Below are positions 7,675-15,719 of a stretch of DNA of 16,418 nt, one piece after another. How positions within the stretch are numbered: position 1 is the stretch's first letter; every line of letters starts with the position of its first letter. The position numbers and the translations under genes were made by a program. This stretch comes from Aalborg-AAW-1 sp964458335 (lineage in GTDB: Bacteria; Patescibacteriota; Gracilibacteria; Absconditabacterales; Absconditicoccaceae). Location of the stretch: positions 1 to 16,418 of the forward strand of contig CAYWIJ010000020.1 of assembly GCA_964458335.1 (NCBI GenBank), given 5' to 3'. The notes beneath the pieces were generated by a model. That model was not told the DNA's origin, searched no databases, and saw nothing but the letters and a program-made list of their open reading frames with translations.

Positions 7675-10665
7675 TTATTCATTTTTAATAAGCGCTCCAT
7701 TGTCGAGAGTTATTACTTTATCTGCAAATTTTAATAAATCCTCATCATGTTCTATCATAAGAATAGTATCTCATTTGTCTAAGAATTTTTTTAGAACTAA
7801 GAGAAGTTTTTCAATATCATGAGGGTGGAGTCAAACAGTTGGTTCGTCCAAGAAATAGACGGTATGTCCTTTGTATGATTTGAGAAAATGTTTGATAAGC
7901 TTTAATCTTTGAGATTCTCACCCTGAAAGCATCTGTGCAGGTTGTCCCAGTTTAAGATATCCTAATCCAATCTCCATCATCATCTTTAGTGGCTCATGGA
8001 TATGTCCGATATCAGAAAAAAATTCGTAAGCATCTTTAATATACAGATCAAGAATCTGAGATATAGATTTTCCTCTCCATGTTATTTGATTGATCTCAGG
8101 TTTATATCTTGTTCCATTACAGAGTTCACAGTGGATATAGGTATCAGGAAGAAACTGAAGTTCTATTTTTTTATATCCATATCCTTTACATTCAGGACAA
8201 GCTCCTTTACTACTATTAAAAGAGAAATGCCCTGCATTAAATCAAAGATATTTTGCTTCATTTGTGCCTGCAAAGAGTGTTCTCATATCATCAAATACTC
8301 CTACAAAGGTAGCAGGACAACTTCTTGGAGTCTTTCCAATACTCGATTGATCAATATACAGAGTATTATCAATGTGTTCATATCACTGAATAATATCTAC
8401 ACCGATATCATTATAAAATTCTTGTAATGCAAGTTTCTCATAATGTTCATATTCATCTTTTTTCATCACAGGAGCTGAGATGATTTCTTGCCAACTTAAT
8501 CACTTTTTTAAAAGATGTAGCCTAATATAGGATTGAATAAATTTTTGTTTTTCTTCTAAAAATCTAAACAGAGTAGTATACATAAGTGTTGTCTTTCCAG
8601 CGCCAGATCATCATGTGATGATAGAAAATCACCCTAATGGAAGTTTTACATCGATATTTTTCAGATTATACTTATGTGCTTTTTTGATAACAATATGTTC
8701 TGTAGTTGGTTTATGTTCAAAATCTACGTGTACTTTTTTCTTACCTGTTATATAATCAGAGGTAAGAGAATGTTGATTAATAAATTCTGTATAAGGACCA
8801 TTAAATACTACATTTCATCAAAAGTCTCCTGCTCCAGGACCGATCTCTACTATCCAATCTGAGTTTTTAATAAATTCTTCATTATGTTCTACTACAATAA
8901 TAGTATTACCCATAGTTTTCAGTCATTTGATAGCTTCTATGACTTTAATAATCTCTTTAGTATTCAGTCCAATAGTTGGTTCATCTAGTACATAAATAAT
9001 ACCAGTCAATTTGTTTCATAATTGTTTTGTAAGTCTCAATCTTTGTATTTCACCTCCTGAAAGGGTTCCTACTTGTCTATGCAGTGAAAGATATCCTAGT
9101 CAAAGCTCTCCGATAGTTCTTGCCCTATCCATGAGTGGATGAAGAATCCTATCCAGCAGTTGTTCATCTTCGTGAGCATGTTCTTCGTAGGCCGTCAAAA
9201 CAGACACAATTTCTTCAAGTGAGAGATGCTGAAGCTGTGCAATATTTATCTTCACTTTTCCATCAGGATAGAGATCTACTTTATCATCATAAAATTTATG
9301 ATCATTCAGATGAGAAAGAAGAGATTCTGACAGTATTCATGTAGGGAGAGTGATGAAAACATGTAATGATTCTTTACGGAGTTTTGCTCCATGACATTCA
9401 GGACAATCTTCCATACTCAGCATAGCTTGAAAATCTACGGTAAGCATTCCTTTCTGAAATTGGTCTTTAATGATAGGATCGATACCTTCATAACTAATAT
9501 TTGCACTTTTTTCTCCATTTTTTACTCTGAGAAGTTCTTGATCTCAGTTCAGGACGACGTGACGAAATCGTTCTGGTAATTCATGCCATACTAAGGCGGG
9601 ATCAATAGAATATTTTTGTGCTAATCTCTGAAGAATGTTCTGTCCATAGTTACTATCTCTTCGCGGTAAGATTGCTCTCATATAGCTGCTGTTTGGATCA
9701 ATAATCTTTTCTATATCGACTTGGAGTATCTCTCCTAATCCACTACAATGAGGACAAGCTCCTTCGATACGATTAGGTGAGAAGTGTCTGGAAGTAAATT
9801 CAGGATAGGAGATGTTGTATTCTGGGTCATAGTTTTTATCAGTAAACCATTCTAGTCTTTGTTCATCTTCGACCCAGATTCCAAATTTTTTTTCATCAGC
9901 AAGAATTTTGATAATATCTTCTTTTAGTCTTCATATTTTTTCTTCTTCAACGGTTACTCTATCATAGATTCCATAGATCGCTATGGGGAAGAAGTTTGTC
10001 GGAAGGTTGGGTTCTTCAAGATAGAAATATTCTACTGGTTCACCACTATTGCCTTTGGGTACTACGAGATATCTGATAAACCCTTTCTCTTTTTCAACTC
10101 TGTTTCTGTTTTTTCTCGTGAATGCTTCAAGCTCTTTCTTTTCATCACAAACTACCAATTCGTGCAATAAAAATACTTTTTTGTCAGAATAATTATTTTT
10201 TATAGTGTCTACAATAGTTTCAACGTTTTGTGTTTTGATAGGTTTTCCAGAACCATAAGAATACAGAGATCCAACTTTAGAGTAGAGGAGTCTGAGATAG
10301 TCATCGATCTCTGTGAGTGTTCCTACAGATGATCTACTATTTCCAGATTGTTTGTTCTGTTCAATAGCGATAGCAGGAGACAATCCTGAACTATATTCGA
10401 TATCTGGTCTGGATCCTAGTTGAAAAAATTGTCTTAGATAGGACGAGAGTGATTCGATATAGCGAAATTGACCTTCTTTATAGATGGTATGGAAGGCAAG
10501 AGAAGATTTCCCTGAACCAGATACTCAGGTAATGGTGATGATGTTATTTTTAGGGATAGTAACATCAATATTCTTGAGATTATGAGTATTCACTCATTTT
10601 AATATGATCTGTTCAGCAAAATTCTCTCCTGAAATATAACTTGGTGATGGCGTTCCTTTACTCAT
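7675..10665 (-). CDS. uvrA: UvrA, excinuclease ABC damage-recognition ATPase
   Basis: The protein has 996 residues, slightly longer than the usual about 940, and ends in TAA. UvrA dimers scan DNA for bulky lesions and load UvrB in nucleotide excision repair. Landmarks in order: Walker A1 GVSGSGKSS (47-55, one Gly from TGA); LSPAIAIEQ and SRSSVGT..EI.DYLRLL; a UvrB-binding region (about 110-270); half of zinc site 1 (C304-P-H-C307); signature LSGGEIQR (535-542); Walker B1 YVLDEPTIGL; Walker A2 GGSGAGKTT (685-693, three glycines from TGA); zinc site 2 (C823-x2-C826 and C846-x2-C849); LSGGESQR (913-920); Walker B2 YFLDEPTVGLH. Odd: the first CxxC of zinc site 1 is replaced by residues such as YNISYPEF (about 283-290). 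The start at 10665 follows a promoter with an approximately 28-nt leader. It is one of two housekeeping-type genes, with tgt, among mostly envelope genes. Confidence 0.95.
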
Positions 10666-10699
10666 AAAAACCTAGAATGAAGCAAAAATATATCTCTCC

Positions 10700-10728
10700 A
10701 TTGTAGGAGAAAGAGGGTAATATTGCAA
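10700..10728 (-). promoter_or_regulatory. Promoter of uvrA
   Basis: On the minus strand, TTGCAA (10723-10728) and TACAAT (10700-10705) are separated by 17 bp. The predicted start lies near 10693, about 28 nt before the ATG. A short inverted repeat (TCTCC / GGAGA, about 10694-10709) overlaps the -10 box and could be an operator, though it is weak. Confidence 0.5.
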
Positions 10729-10757
10729 GATATAATATAGTATACTATATGTACTTT

Positions 10758-11007
10758 ATTATAAAAAACATCTTACAATTATGGGGATACTGATGACCTC
10801 TGAGCCTATCAGTGAATTATTAGACAATATACGAACAAGGAACTCTCTACTCAGAGAGGTAAGTTTGTAGAATTATTGTATGATGTGGCTAACATAGTAG
10901 AAAGTTAGGAATATAAAAAACAGTAACAAGAGTAGAAGTAAACTAACTTCATACTACAACTTCACAACAATGAAAACGTCTCAATAGCCGTTAGGCGTTT
11001 TTCTTTT
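10758..11007 (+). ncRNA. Candidate structured RNA of unknown class
   Basis: This stretch between minus-strand genes has no long frame but several short hairpins on the plus strand: ACTGAT/ATCAGT, CTCTCT/AGAGAG (4-nt loop), CTAAC/GTTAG and GAAGT/ACTTC, then a strong intrinsic terminator. ACCTCT inside the first hairpin loop could instead pair with AGAGGT of the second, offering two folds. A possible promoter is TTGCAA (10723-10728), 17 bp, TATATG (10746-10751). It shows none of the hallmark sequences of tmRNA, RNase P RNA or SRP RNA. It also holds a 29-codon ORF (ATG 10781 to TAG 10870) that could be a leader peptide. Both boundaries and existence are inference. Confidence 0.3.
10973..11007 (+). 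terminator. Plus-strand intrinsic terminator
   Basis: AAAACGTCT, an 11-nt loop and AGGCGTTTT form a 9-bp stem (one G-T pair) followed by TCTTTT. On the minus strand the stem gains a C-A mismatch and lacks a T-run, so the plus strand is the functional direction. No plus-strand protein gene precedes it, which points to an RNA transcript upstream. Confidence 0.65.
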
Positions 11008-11011
11008 GTCT

Positions 11012-11034
11012 AAAAAATCCCCACAGAGGAGGAT
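11012..11034 (-). terminator. Intrinsic terminator of the VirB2-like operon
   Basis: On the minus strand, ATCCTC, a 6-nt loop and GGGGAT followed by six T lie 4 bp after the stop codon of the 310-residue membrane protein. Confidence 0.7.
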
Positions 11035-11038
11035 ATTG

Positions 11039-11971
11039 TTATCCAGCAAATTCTTGAGCAACTTGGTAGATAATCAGGAAGAAAATAAAGATTACAAGAC
11101 TTCCTAAGAAGATAGCCATGATAACGTTTTTTACTTTCTTAAGATGTTCATCATCTCCTCAGAACATAAGACGGAATCAGTAGTAAATCACCATCAAGGT
11201 AAAGAATCCTCAGAGAATATATCCGAGTGCTTTACTTACTTCTACGATGAGTTCTGTAGCTTTGGATTTGAGATTAGGAGTCTGTGCAATAAAGTAAATA
11301 TAATCAATTATCTTAATAATAATAAGTGGTATAATAATATTCAGAATACCTTTTGTGGCTGCTTTATATTTGGTTTCTTGATCCATAGCTACCATGATTT
11401 TCCATCCTGTGAAGATAAGAAGGACAATAGCGGCGAAGAATGCTAATGCTCTTAATCATGAGAATACTTGGAACATAAGAGACTGATCTAATCTATTCAT
11501 CAGTTCTGTAGATCCACCTCCTGATCCTATACTCAGTCATACTCATAATATCCATGTCGCTCCAAAAAATAAGAGACTTCATAGAATTATATAGATAAAG
11601 TTGGAGTGATAATTTTTTACTTTATCTTCTGAATCAGCATTGATGACATAGAGGAATCCTTGTATAACAATCATCACAACAAGTATAACCAACCCAATCA
11701 CTTTCACCATATCTCGTAATCTACCTCCTTGTCCATCGACGTCAGGATAAAAAATATTTTTTACATTTTCTTTCAGTGATTTGTTTTTATCTACACCAAT
11801 CTTTCAGAGATCCCAAAGTGTTTCGCTTTTGTTATCTCCCTTGTTTCCCATCATATAGTCTGCAAAATTATTTTGGAAACTAGGAGGTGCAGCAAAGGTA
11901 GTCTGTAGACTTGTGCTTATTCAGATACATAGTCCTAGACATAACAGTATTATGGTAATGATATGTTTCAT
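11039..11971 (-). CDS. Membrane protein with three VirB2/TrbC-like two-helix repeats
   Basis: It encodes 310 residues and ends in TAA. Residues 1-27 form a signal peptide (…TTFA-APP). After an extracytoplasmic segment come three copies of the same layout, two hydrophobic helices around a short charged loop: about 89-142 (QGFLYVINADSEDKVKN), 175-228 (TGWKIMVAMDQETKYKAA) and 250-303 (YGFRLMFGGDDEHLKKVKN). Each loop has G-[FW]-x4 followed by D/E and Lys, as in VirB2/TrbC-type pilin subunits and related type IV secretion membrane proteins. The preceding gene carries one such unit. This suggests a role in a pilus, secretion or DNA-uptake assembly, but no ATPase or channel gene of such a system is in the window. 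The 27-bp gap and shared direction indicate one operon with that gene. Confidence 0.75.
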
Positions 11972-11998
11972 ATCAAATCTCTACTATAAAATAAAAAA

Positions 11999-12472
11999 TT
12001 ATTGTAACATGTAGGCAATGAGTCCTAAAATAGTCTGTATAATAACATAGAATCCAGTCAGAAGAAAAACTCATATGATGATGTTGGTGAGTCTACTTTT
12101 AACTTTTCAAGAATCGCCATCTGAACCCACAGGTTTTGTTACCATAAGGAACCCATTATAAATAATACCAATTACAGCGATGGATAGTCCTAGATACATC
12201 GTCCATTGAATATAAGGTGCTATTTGTTGTCTAATCGAATCAAAGGTATTAGTAATCTTGTATTCTGAAGCATATTGTCATTGATTTGGATTAAAATCAT
12301 TGAGTGCATTATCTTGGATTCTTGTTCAAGAATTGATACCCTGTGCAAAACTATCCATCATCATGATAGGATTCTCAACTCGTTTACTACCAGTATTTTG
12401 GGCATAAGTATATCCAGATAGCGATATTACTATACCAATAATTCATAAAAATATTGTTTTGTATAGATTCAT
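11999..12472 (-). CDS. VirB2/TrbC-like small membrane protein (single hairpin unit)
   Basis: It encodes 157 residues and ends in TAA. Residues 1-24 form a signal peptide (SGYTYA-QN). A polar segment (25-85) precedes a two-helix hairpin: helix about 87-112 ending in YNGFLMV, a charged loop (KPVGSDGDSGKVKSR) and helix about 129-155. This is the size and topology of a VirB2/TrbC-type prepilin, with an unusually long extracytoplasmic N-terminus. First gene of the operon, it is followed by the three-unit protein 27 bp later and has its own promoter in the shared divergent region. The family assignment rests on topology and loop pattern rather than a diagnostic motif. Confidence 0.75.
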
Positions 12473-12506
12473 TTTTACATTTGTACTTGTAAAAGTAATT
12501 AGTTAT

Positions 12507-12534
12507 AGTATAGTTACATTTAATTTTTATACAA
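12507..12534 (-). promoter_or_regulatory. Minus-strand promoter of the VirB2-like operon
   Basis: On the minus strand, TTGTAT (12529-12534) and TATACT (12507-12512) are spaced 16 bp apart. The expected start near 12500 gives a leader of about 28 nt. The -35 box lies inside one arm of the 19-bp palindrome. Confidence 0.55.
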
Positions 12535-12546
12535 AAGTTTTGTATA
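12528..12546. repeat. 19-bp palindrome between divergent genes, candidate operator
   Basis: TATACAAAA-G-TTTTGTATA is a perfect 9-bp inverted repeat around one base. It is centred between the divergent starts at 12472 and 12594, and each arm contains the TTGTAT box of one promoter. A dimeric regulator bound here could block both promoters; alternatively it is just two -35 elements placed symmetrically. Confidence 0.6.
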
Positions 12547-12567
12547 TTGATTCTGTAAATATATAGT
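12540..12567 (+). promoter_or_regulatory. Plus-strand promoter of mraY
   Basis: TTGTAT (12540-12545) and TATAGT (12562-12567) are spaced 16 bp apart, mirroring the opposite promoter. The predicted start near 12574 leaves a leader of about 20 nt. Confidence 0.55.
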
Positions 12568-12593
12568 CTTTTTCTTTTTAATATATATATTAT

Positions 12594-13685
12594 ATGATGG
12601 GTGGAGATGAAGTAGTGCTTTTAGGGAAAGTAAATAGTATTATACTCTATGGTTTGATAACATTTGTTTTTTCAACTTTACTCTATCCATTGTATATAAC
12701 CATCTTACAACGTTATAAGGCAGGAAAAACAATTCGCGATGCTGATGTGACTGGGTCAGAAGCTACTATTTTTCATTCTCTTCATCAGCATAAAGCATGA
12801 ACTCCTACGATGGGATGATGATTTTTTCTTATTGTAGTGGCTCTTATGGTGTGATTATCCTATATCCCTTATGTAATGGATTGGATCAATAATACCTTAT
12901 TTAATAGACAAGAAACCTATATTCTCTTGTTTGGGTTTTTTTCTATGGGATTGATAGGTCTTGTAGATGATATATTGAATATTAGAGGACATGGTAAAGT
13001 AAAATGATTGAGTGCTCGATCAAAGATGGCAGGTATGATCTTATTTGCTTCGTTTATTACGTATTGGTTTTATGGACAACTTGATGTAGATTGGCTGATG
13101 TTATGGCCAGGAATGAAATTAGAACTCGGCATCTGGTTTGTTCCATTTAGTTTTCTTTTTGTGCTCTTTGTTACTCATGCGATCAATATCACTGATGGGT
13201 TGGATGGATTAGCATGAGGGATGATGGCGATGGTATTGTCTACCCTTGCCTTAGTGACATTCTTAAATCAGACCTATATTGCTACTTCGTTGATTGTGAT
13301 AGTAGTAGCTGTTCTTGTCTCTTTTCTTCGATATAATATTAATCCAGCCAAAATTTTTATGTGAGATAGTGGAGCATTTGCTTTAGGATGATTTTTATCA
13401 TCTTTGATTTTGTTGTTAAATATGAGAGAGGGTATTATTATTCCGTTTGTAATTTTGTTTGCATTGTTTATTATAGAATTGTTATCAAGTTTTTTACAGA
13501 TATTGTGGAAGAAATATCGTAAGAAGAAATTATTTGCTATTGCACCACTTCATCATCTGTGGGAGTATCGTGGTATGAAAGAGTATACGGTGGTGATGAA
13601 ATTTTGGATGATACAGTGACTATTAGCATTACTGTGTATTGTGTTGTTAATTTATATGGAATCTTTTATCTTGATTTATCTATAA
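12594..13685 (+). CDS. mraY: MraY, phospho-MurNAc-pentapeptide transferase
   Basis: The protein has 363 residues, normal for the family, and ends in TAA. MraY transfers phospho-MurNAc-pentapeptide from UDP to undecaprenyl phosphate, making lipid I at the inner face of the membrane. Motifs: HKAGTPTMGGG (66-76), VDD (124-126), NITDGLDGLAGG (198-209), RYNINPAKIFMGDSGAFALGG spread over 246-266, and APLHHLWEYRGMKE (317-330). Nine glycines are TGA, including ones in the first, third and fourth motifs, which proves the recoding. The C-terminal histidine motif is HHL rather than HHH. About ten membrane helices are expected. Two ATGs are adjacent (12594, 12597) and neither has a Shine-Dalgarno sequence; the first is used here. 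The presence of MraY rather than a WecA-type homologue is supported by the PLHH..E..G..E block. Confidence 0.95.
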
Positions 13686-13692
13686 TTGTCTC

Positions 13693-14874
13693 ATGATTAT
13701 CGTATCTATACTTATGTTATGAGTGATTGGACTATCTATTGGTTTGTCATTATATTCTAGCTTTTTGCCTTATTTTTCATTATTAAGAGATATTAAAGAA
13801 TATAATATGGCATATTATGGAGCAAATACTGCTATCGAGAGATCATTGCTCGTACTCAGACAACATGGACCATGATTCGAAAGTGATGGATGATGGAATT
13901 TAGACGGTGATGAAGATGTATCATCAGATATCACCAAAGATATCCCGAATTTTAATAGAAATGGTAATTATATCTCTTGGACTATACGCTCTAGAACAGA
14001 TAATGGACATATTCCTTGAGTATGACAAGGTAATACAGATGATCCTGAATATAATATGCTTGCATATGGACAGACTCAGACTATACCCTTATGGATTGAT
14101 AATGCTGATCCATCAGACGCATATGATAAAGACGAAACCAGTCGTGAGCGATATGAAGGTTCTGATATAAAAATAGCTTTTCAGCTCCCACGTACTATTG
14201 TTGAATCATTTCATAATCAAGGTGTGGAAGATGAAGATACTGATTTGTGTGATGATCCTTATAATGAGCTTTGTGATGGAGACGGCGATGGAGTTGCAAA
14301 TGATATTGTCGTGGGTCGAAGGATGGACGGAATGTTTGATGAAAATCCTTTCTCTATTTTACCAAGAAATGTAGTGGGTAGATATGATTCGTGAGATATA
14401 CTTGCATCAGTACATCCAAATGATTCTGCTATCAGAGAAACTGATGTCAATGCTATGAGTAGTAGTGATAATATGATTACATTTTGATCTTCCTATAATC
14501 CATTAGATACCTTGATGACTACTATGCCCGAGAGAGATTCGACTACAGAAGGGCATTTGATGATTGGTAGTCAGATATTATTTGATGATCCTCTTGCTTT
14601 AAATACAATTGTTTTTAGTGATTTCTCTACTTATATCCCTGATTTGCATGATTTAGCATTAAAATTTACATTACAACAAAAACTTATAACAAATAATGGA
14701 CAAATTTATCCATTTTTACGATATAGAGTAGAGTCAGATCCTGCTTATCCTATCGCTCAACCTTTCTTTTTCGTTAAAGGAGAGGCAAAAGTCTGAGACT
14801 ATGTAGTGAAGATGACAGTGACGAAACCTATCGATAAACAAAACTCTATCAGTTCGTTTGCAGTGATCTTTTAA
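13693..14874 (+). CDS. PilX-like pilin-class protein with a calcium-loop motif
   Basis: It encodes 393 residues and ends in TAA, starting 7 bp after mraY, so it is probably translated from the same mRNA. Residues 1-30 are one membrane helix, followed by LRDIKEYNMAYYGANTAIERSLLVLR. This resembles the N-terminal helix of PilX/GspK-like minor pilins ('A.YGA..AIE.AL..LR'). No prepilin peptidase GF-E site was seen. The extracytoplasmic remainder is Asp/Ser-rich, and C194-DGDGDGVAND resembles a thrombospondin type-3 or EF-hand calcium loop. It may belong to a type IV pilus or surface assembly, but that is inference; no exact family is recognised. Several TGA codons are in frame. Confidence 0.7.
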
Positions 14875-14881
14875 GATACTT

Positions 14882-15130
14882 CTATTTTCTTTTTTCTATC
14901 CATTGATTTCATCGTTTCTCACCTTCTGGTGTTATTTGATTTTTTGATAAAATTTCATTGGATTTTGTTCCTTTTCAGTGTTGTTGATCTTTATTTCCAC
15001 CACCTGCTATAGTTGTCTTAAGAGCAGAATACCCTTGAGTCATATCATCACTAATAGCTGCTATAAGATTGTATTTTATTGCTTTTTTAGTCTCTGGTTG
15101 GGAGAGAATTTGAGTGATATCGTTAGACAT
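14882..15130 (-). CDS. Hypothetical 82-residue protein
   Basis: A small code-25 frame starts MSNDITQILSQPETKKAI and ends at TAG. It is soluble, with a helical N-terminal half, a GGG turn and a polar, basic C-terminus ending in WIEKRK. Two TGA codons are in frame. It converges on the PilX-like gene with 7 bp between stops and no visible terminator there. It lies 55 bp after the 149-residue gene on the same strand, probably in one transcript. No family recognised. Confidence 0.55.
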
Positions 15131-15185
15131 GATAGAAGGTGAAGTGTTAAAAACTATCAGTGTATAGTAAATAAATTGTGTAATG

Positions 15186-15635
15186 TTATTGTATAGTAAT
15201 TTCTATTTTTGTAGAAGTGAAAGCATAAAGAATAATATTTCATTCGATATGATTTTTATCTTTCACTATCTGTAAAGCTTTGCTTATAGTATCAATTCCT
15301 TCAGTGTTTGGTAAAAGTATTCCACTTTTTGTATGATCGATTGTACTGATACAGATACCATATTCTTTAATATTCGTATTACTTATTTCTTCCATAGTAT
15401 TAAGTATTTTTGTTTCTCACACGATATCACAAATGAGAGAAGAAACTTTATCTTGTTGTGGTTCAATGATGCCATGATAGATCATATCAATTACTGTTCA
15501 TAAGGGTTTGTTAGTGCTAATGACCCCATGAGAGCTAATAAGATTCTTATCCTTATCAAAGGCACTTAAAAAAATACCTCTAGGTTCTGTAAGTGAAAAT
15601 TGCAGTTGGATAGTTTCTTTGATCTGTTCAATCAT
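15186..15635 (-). CDS. Conserved-looking 149-residue protein, possibly AMMECR1-related
   Basis: It starts at ATG 15635 and ends in TAA. The order 'EPRGIFLSAFDKDKNLISSHG' then 'YGICISTID..KSGILLPN..GIDTISKALQIVKDKNHI' loosely recalls the AMMECR1 fold (a G-[VI]-F-x-[ST]-hydrophobic strand, then GLLLP and a helix with a Lys-rich end). It lacks the LRGCIGT signature. There is no signal peptide or membrane helix. Two TGA codons read as Gly in V-G-E and E-G-N contexts. It is the first gene of a two-gene minus-strand unit, divergent from tgt. The function is unknown and the family suggestion is weak. Confidence 0.6.
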
Positions 15636-15645
15636 GGTAATTATC

Positions 15646-15673
15646 TTGTTTTGGTAAAAGATTTTTATATACT
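15646..15673 (+). promoter_or_regulatory. Promoter of tgt
   Basis: TTGTTT (15646-15651) and TATACT (15668-15673) are separated by 16 bp. The predicted start near 15680 lies about 40 nt before the ATG at 15720, which rules out starts further upstream. Confidence 0.5.
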
Positions 15674-15677
15674 CTTT

Positions 15678-15705
15678 ATTCTAACGAATTTTTTATCAAT
15701 TGCAA
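15678..15705 (-). promoter_or_regulatory. Promoter of the 149-residue gene
   Basis: On the minus strand, TTGCAA (15700-15705) and TAGAAT (15678-15683) are separated by 16 bp, with a leader of about 36 nt to ATG 15635. It runs back to back with the tgt promoter, so the two -10 boxes are only 4 bp apart and the promoters must compete for RNA polymerase. Confidence 0.45.
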
Positions 15706-15719
15706 ATTATTCATCACAG

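Noticed and set aside
7996..8427. Plus-strand 143-codon ORF
   Set aside because: It is antisense to the C-terminal ATPase half of UvrA, including zinc site 2; no motif of its own.
7675..10665. UvrA broken into many pieces as a pseudogene
   Set aside because: All breaks are TGA codons at glycine positions; under code 25 the frame is intact from ATG to TAA.
10758..11007. tmRNA, RNase P RNA or SRP RNA
   Set aside because: No CCA-ended tRNA-like domain, no GAGGAAAGUCC-type element, and no SRP domain IV tetraloop context were found.
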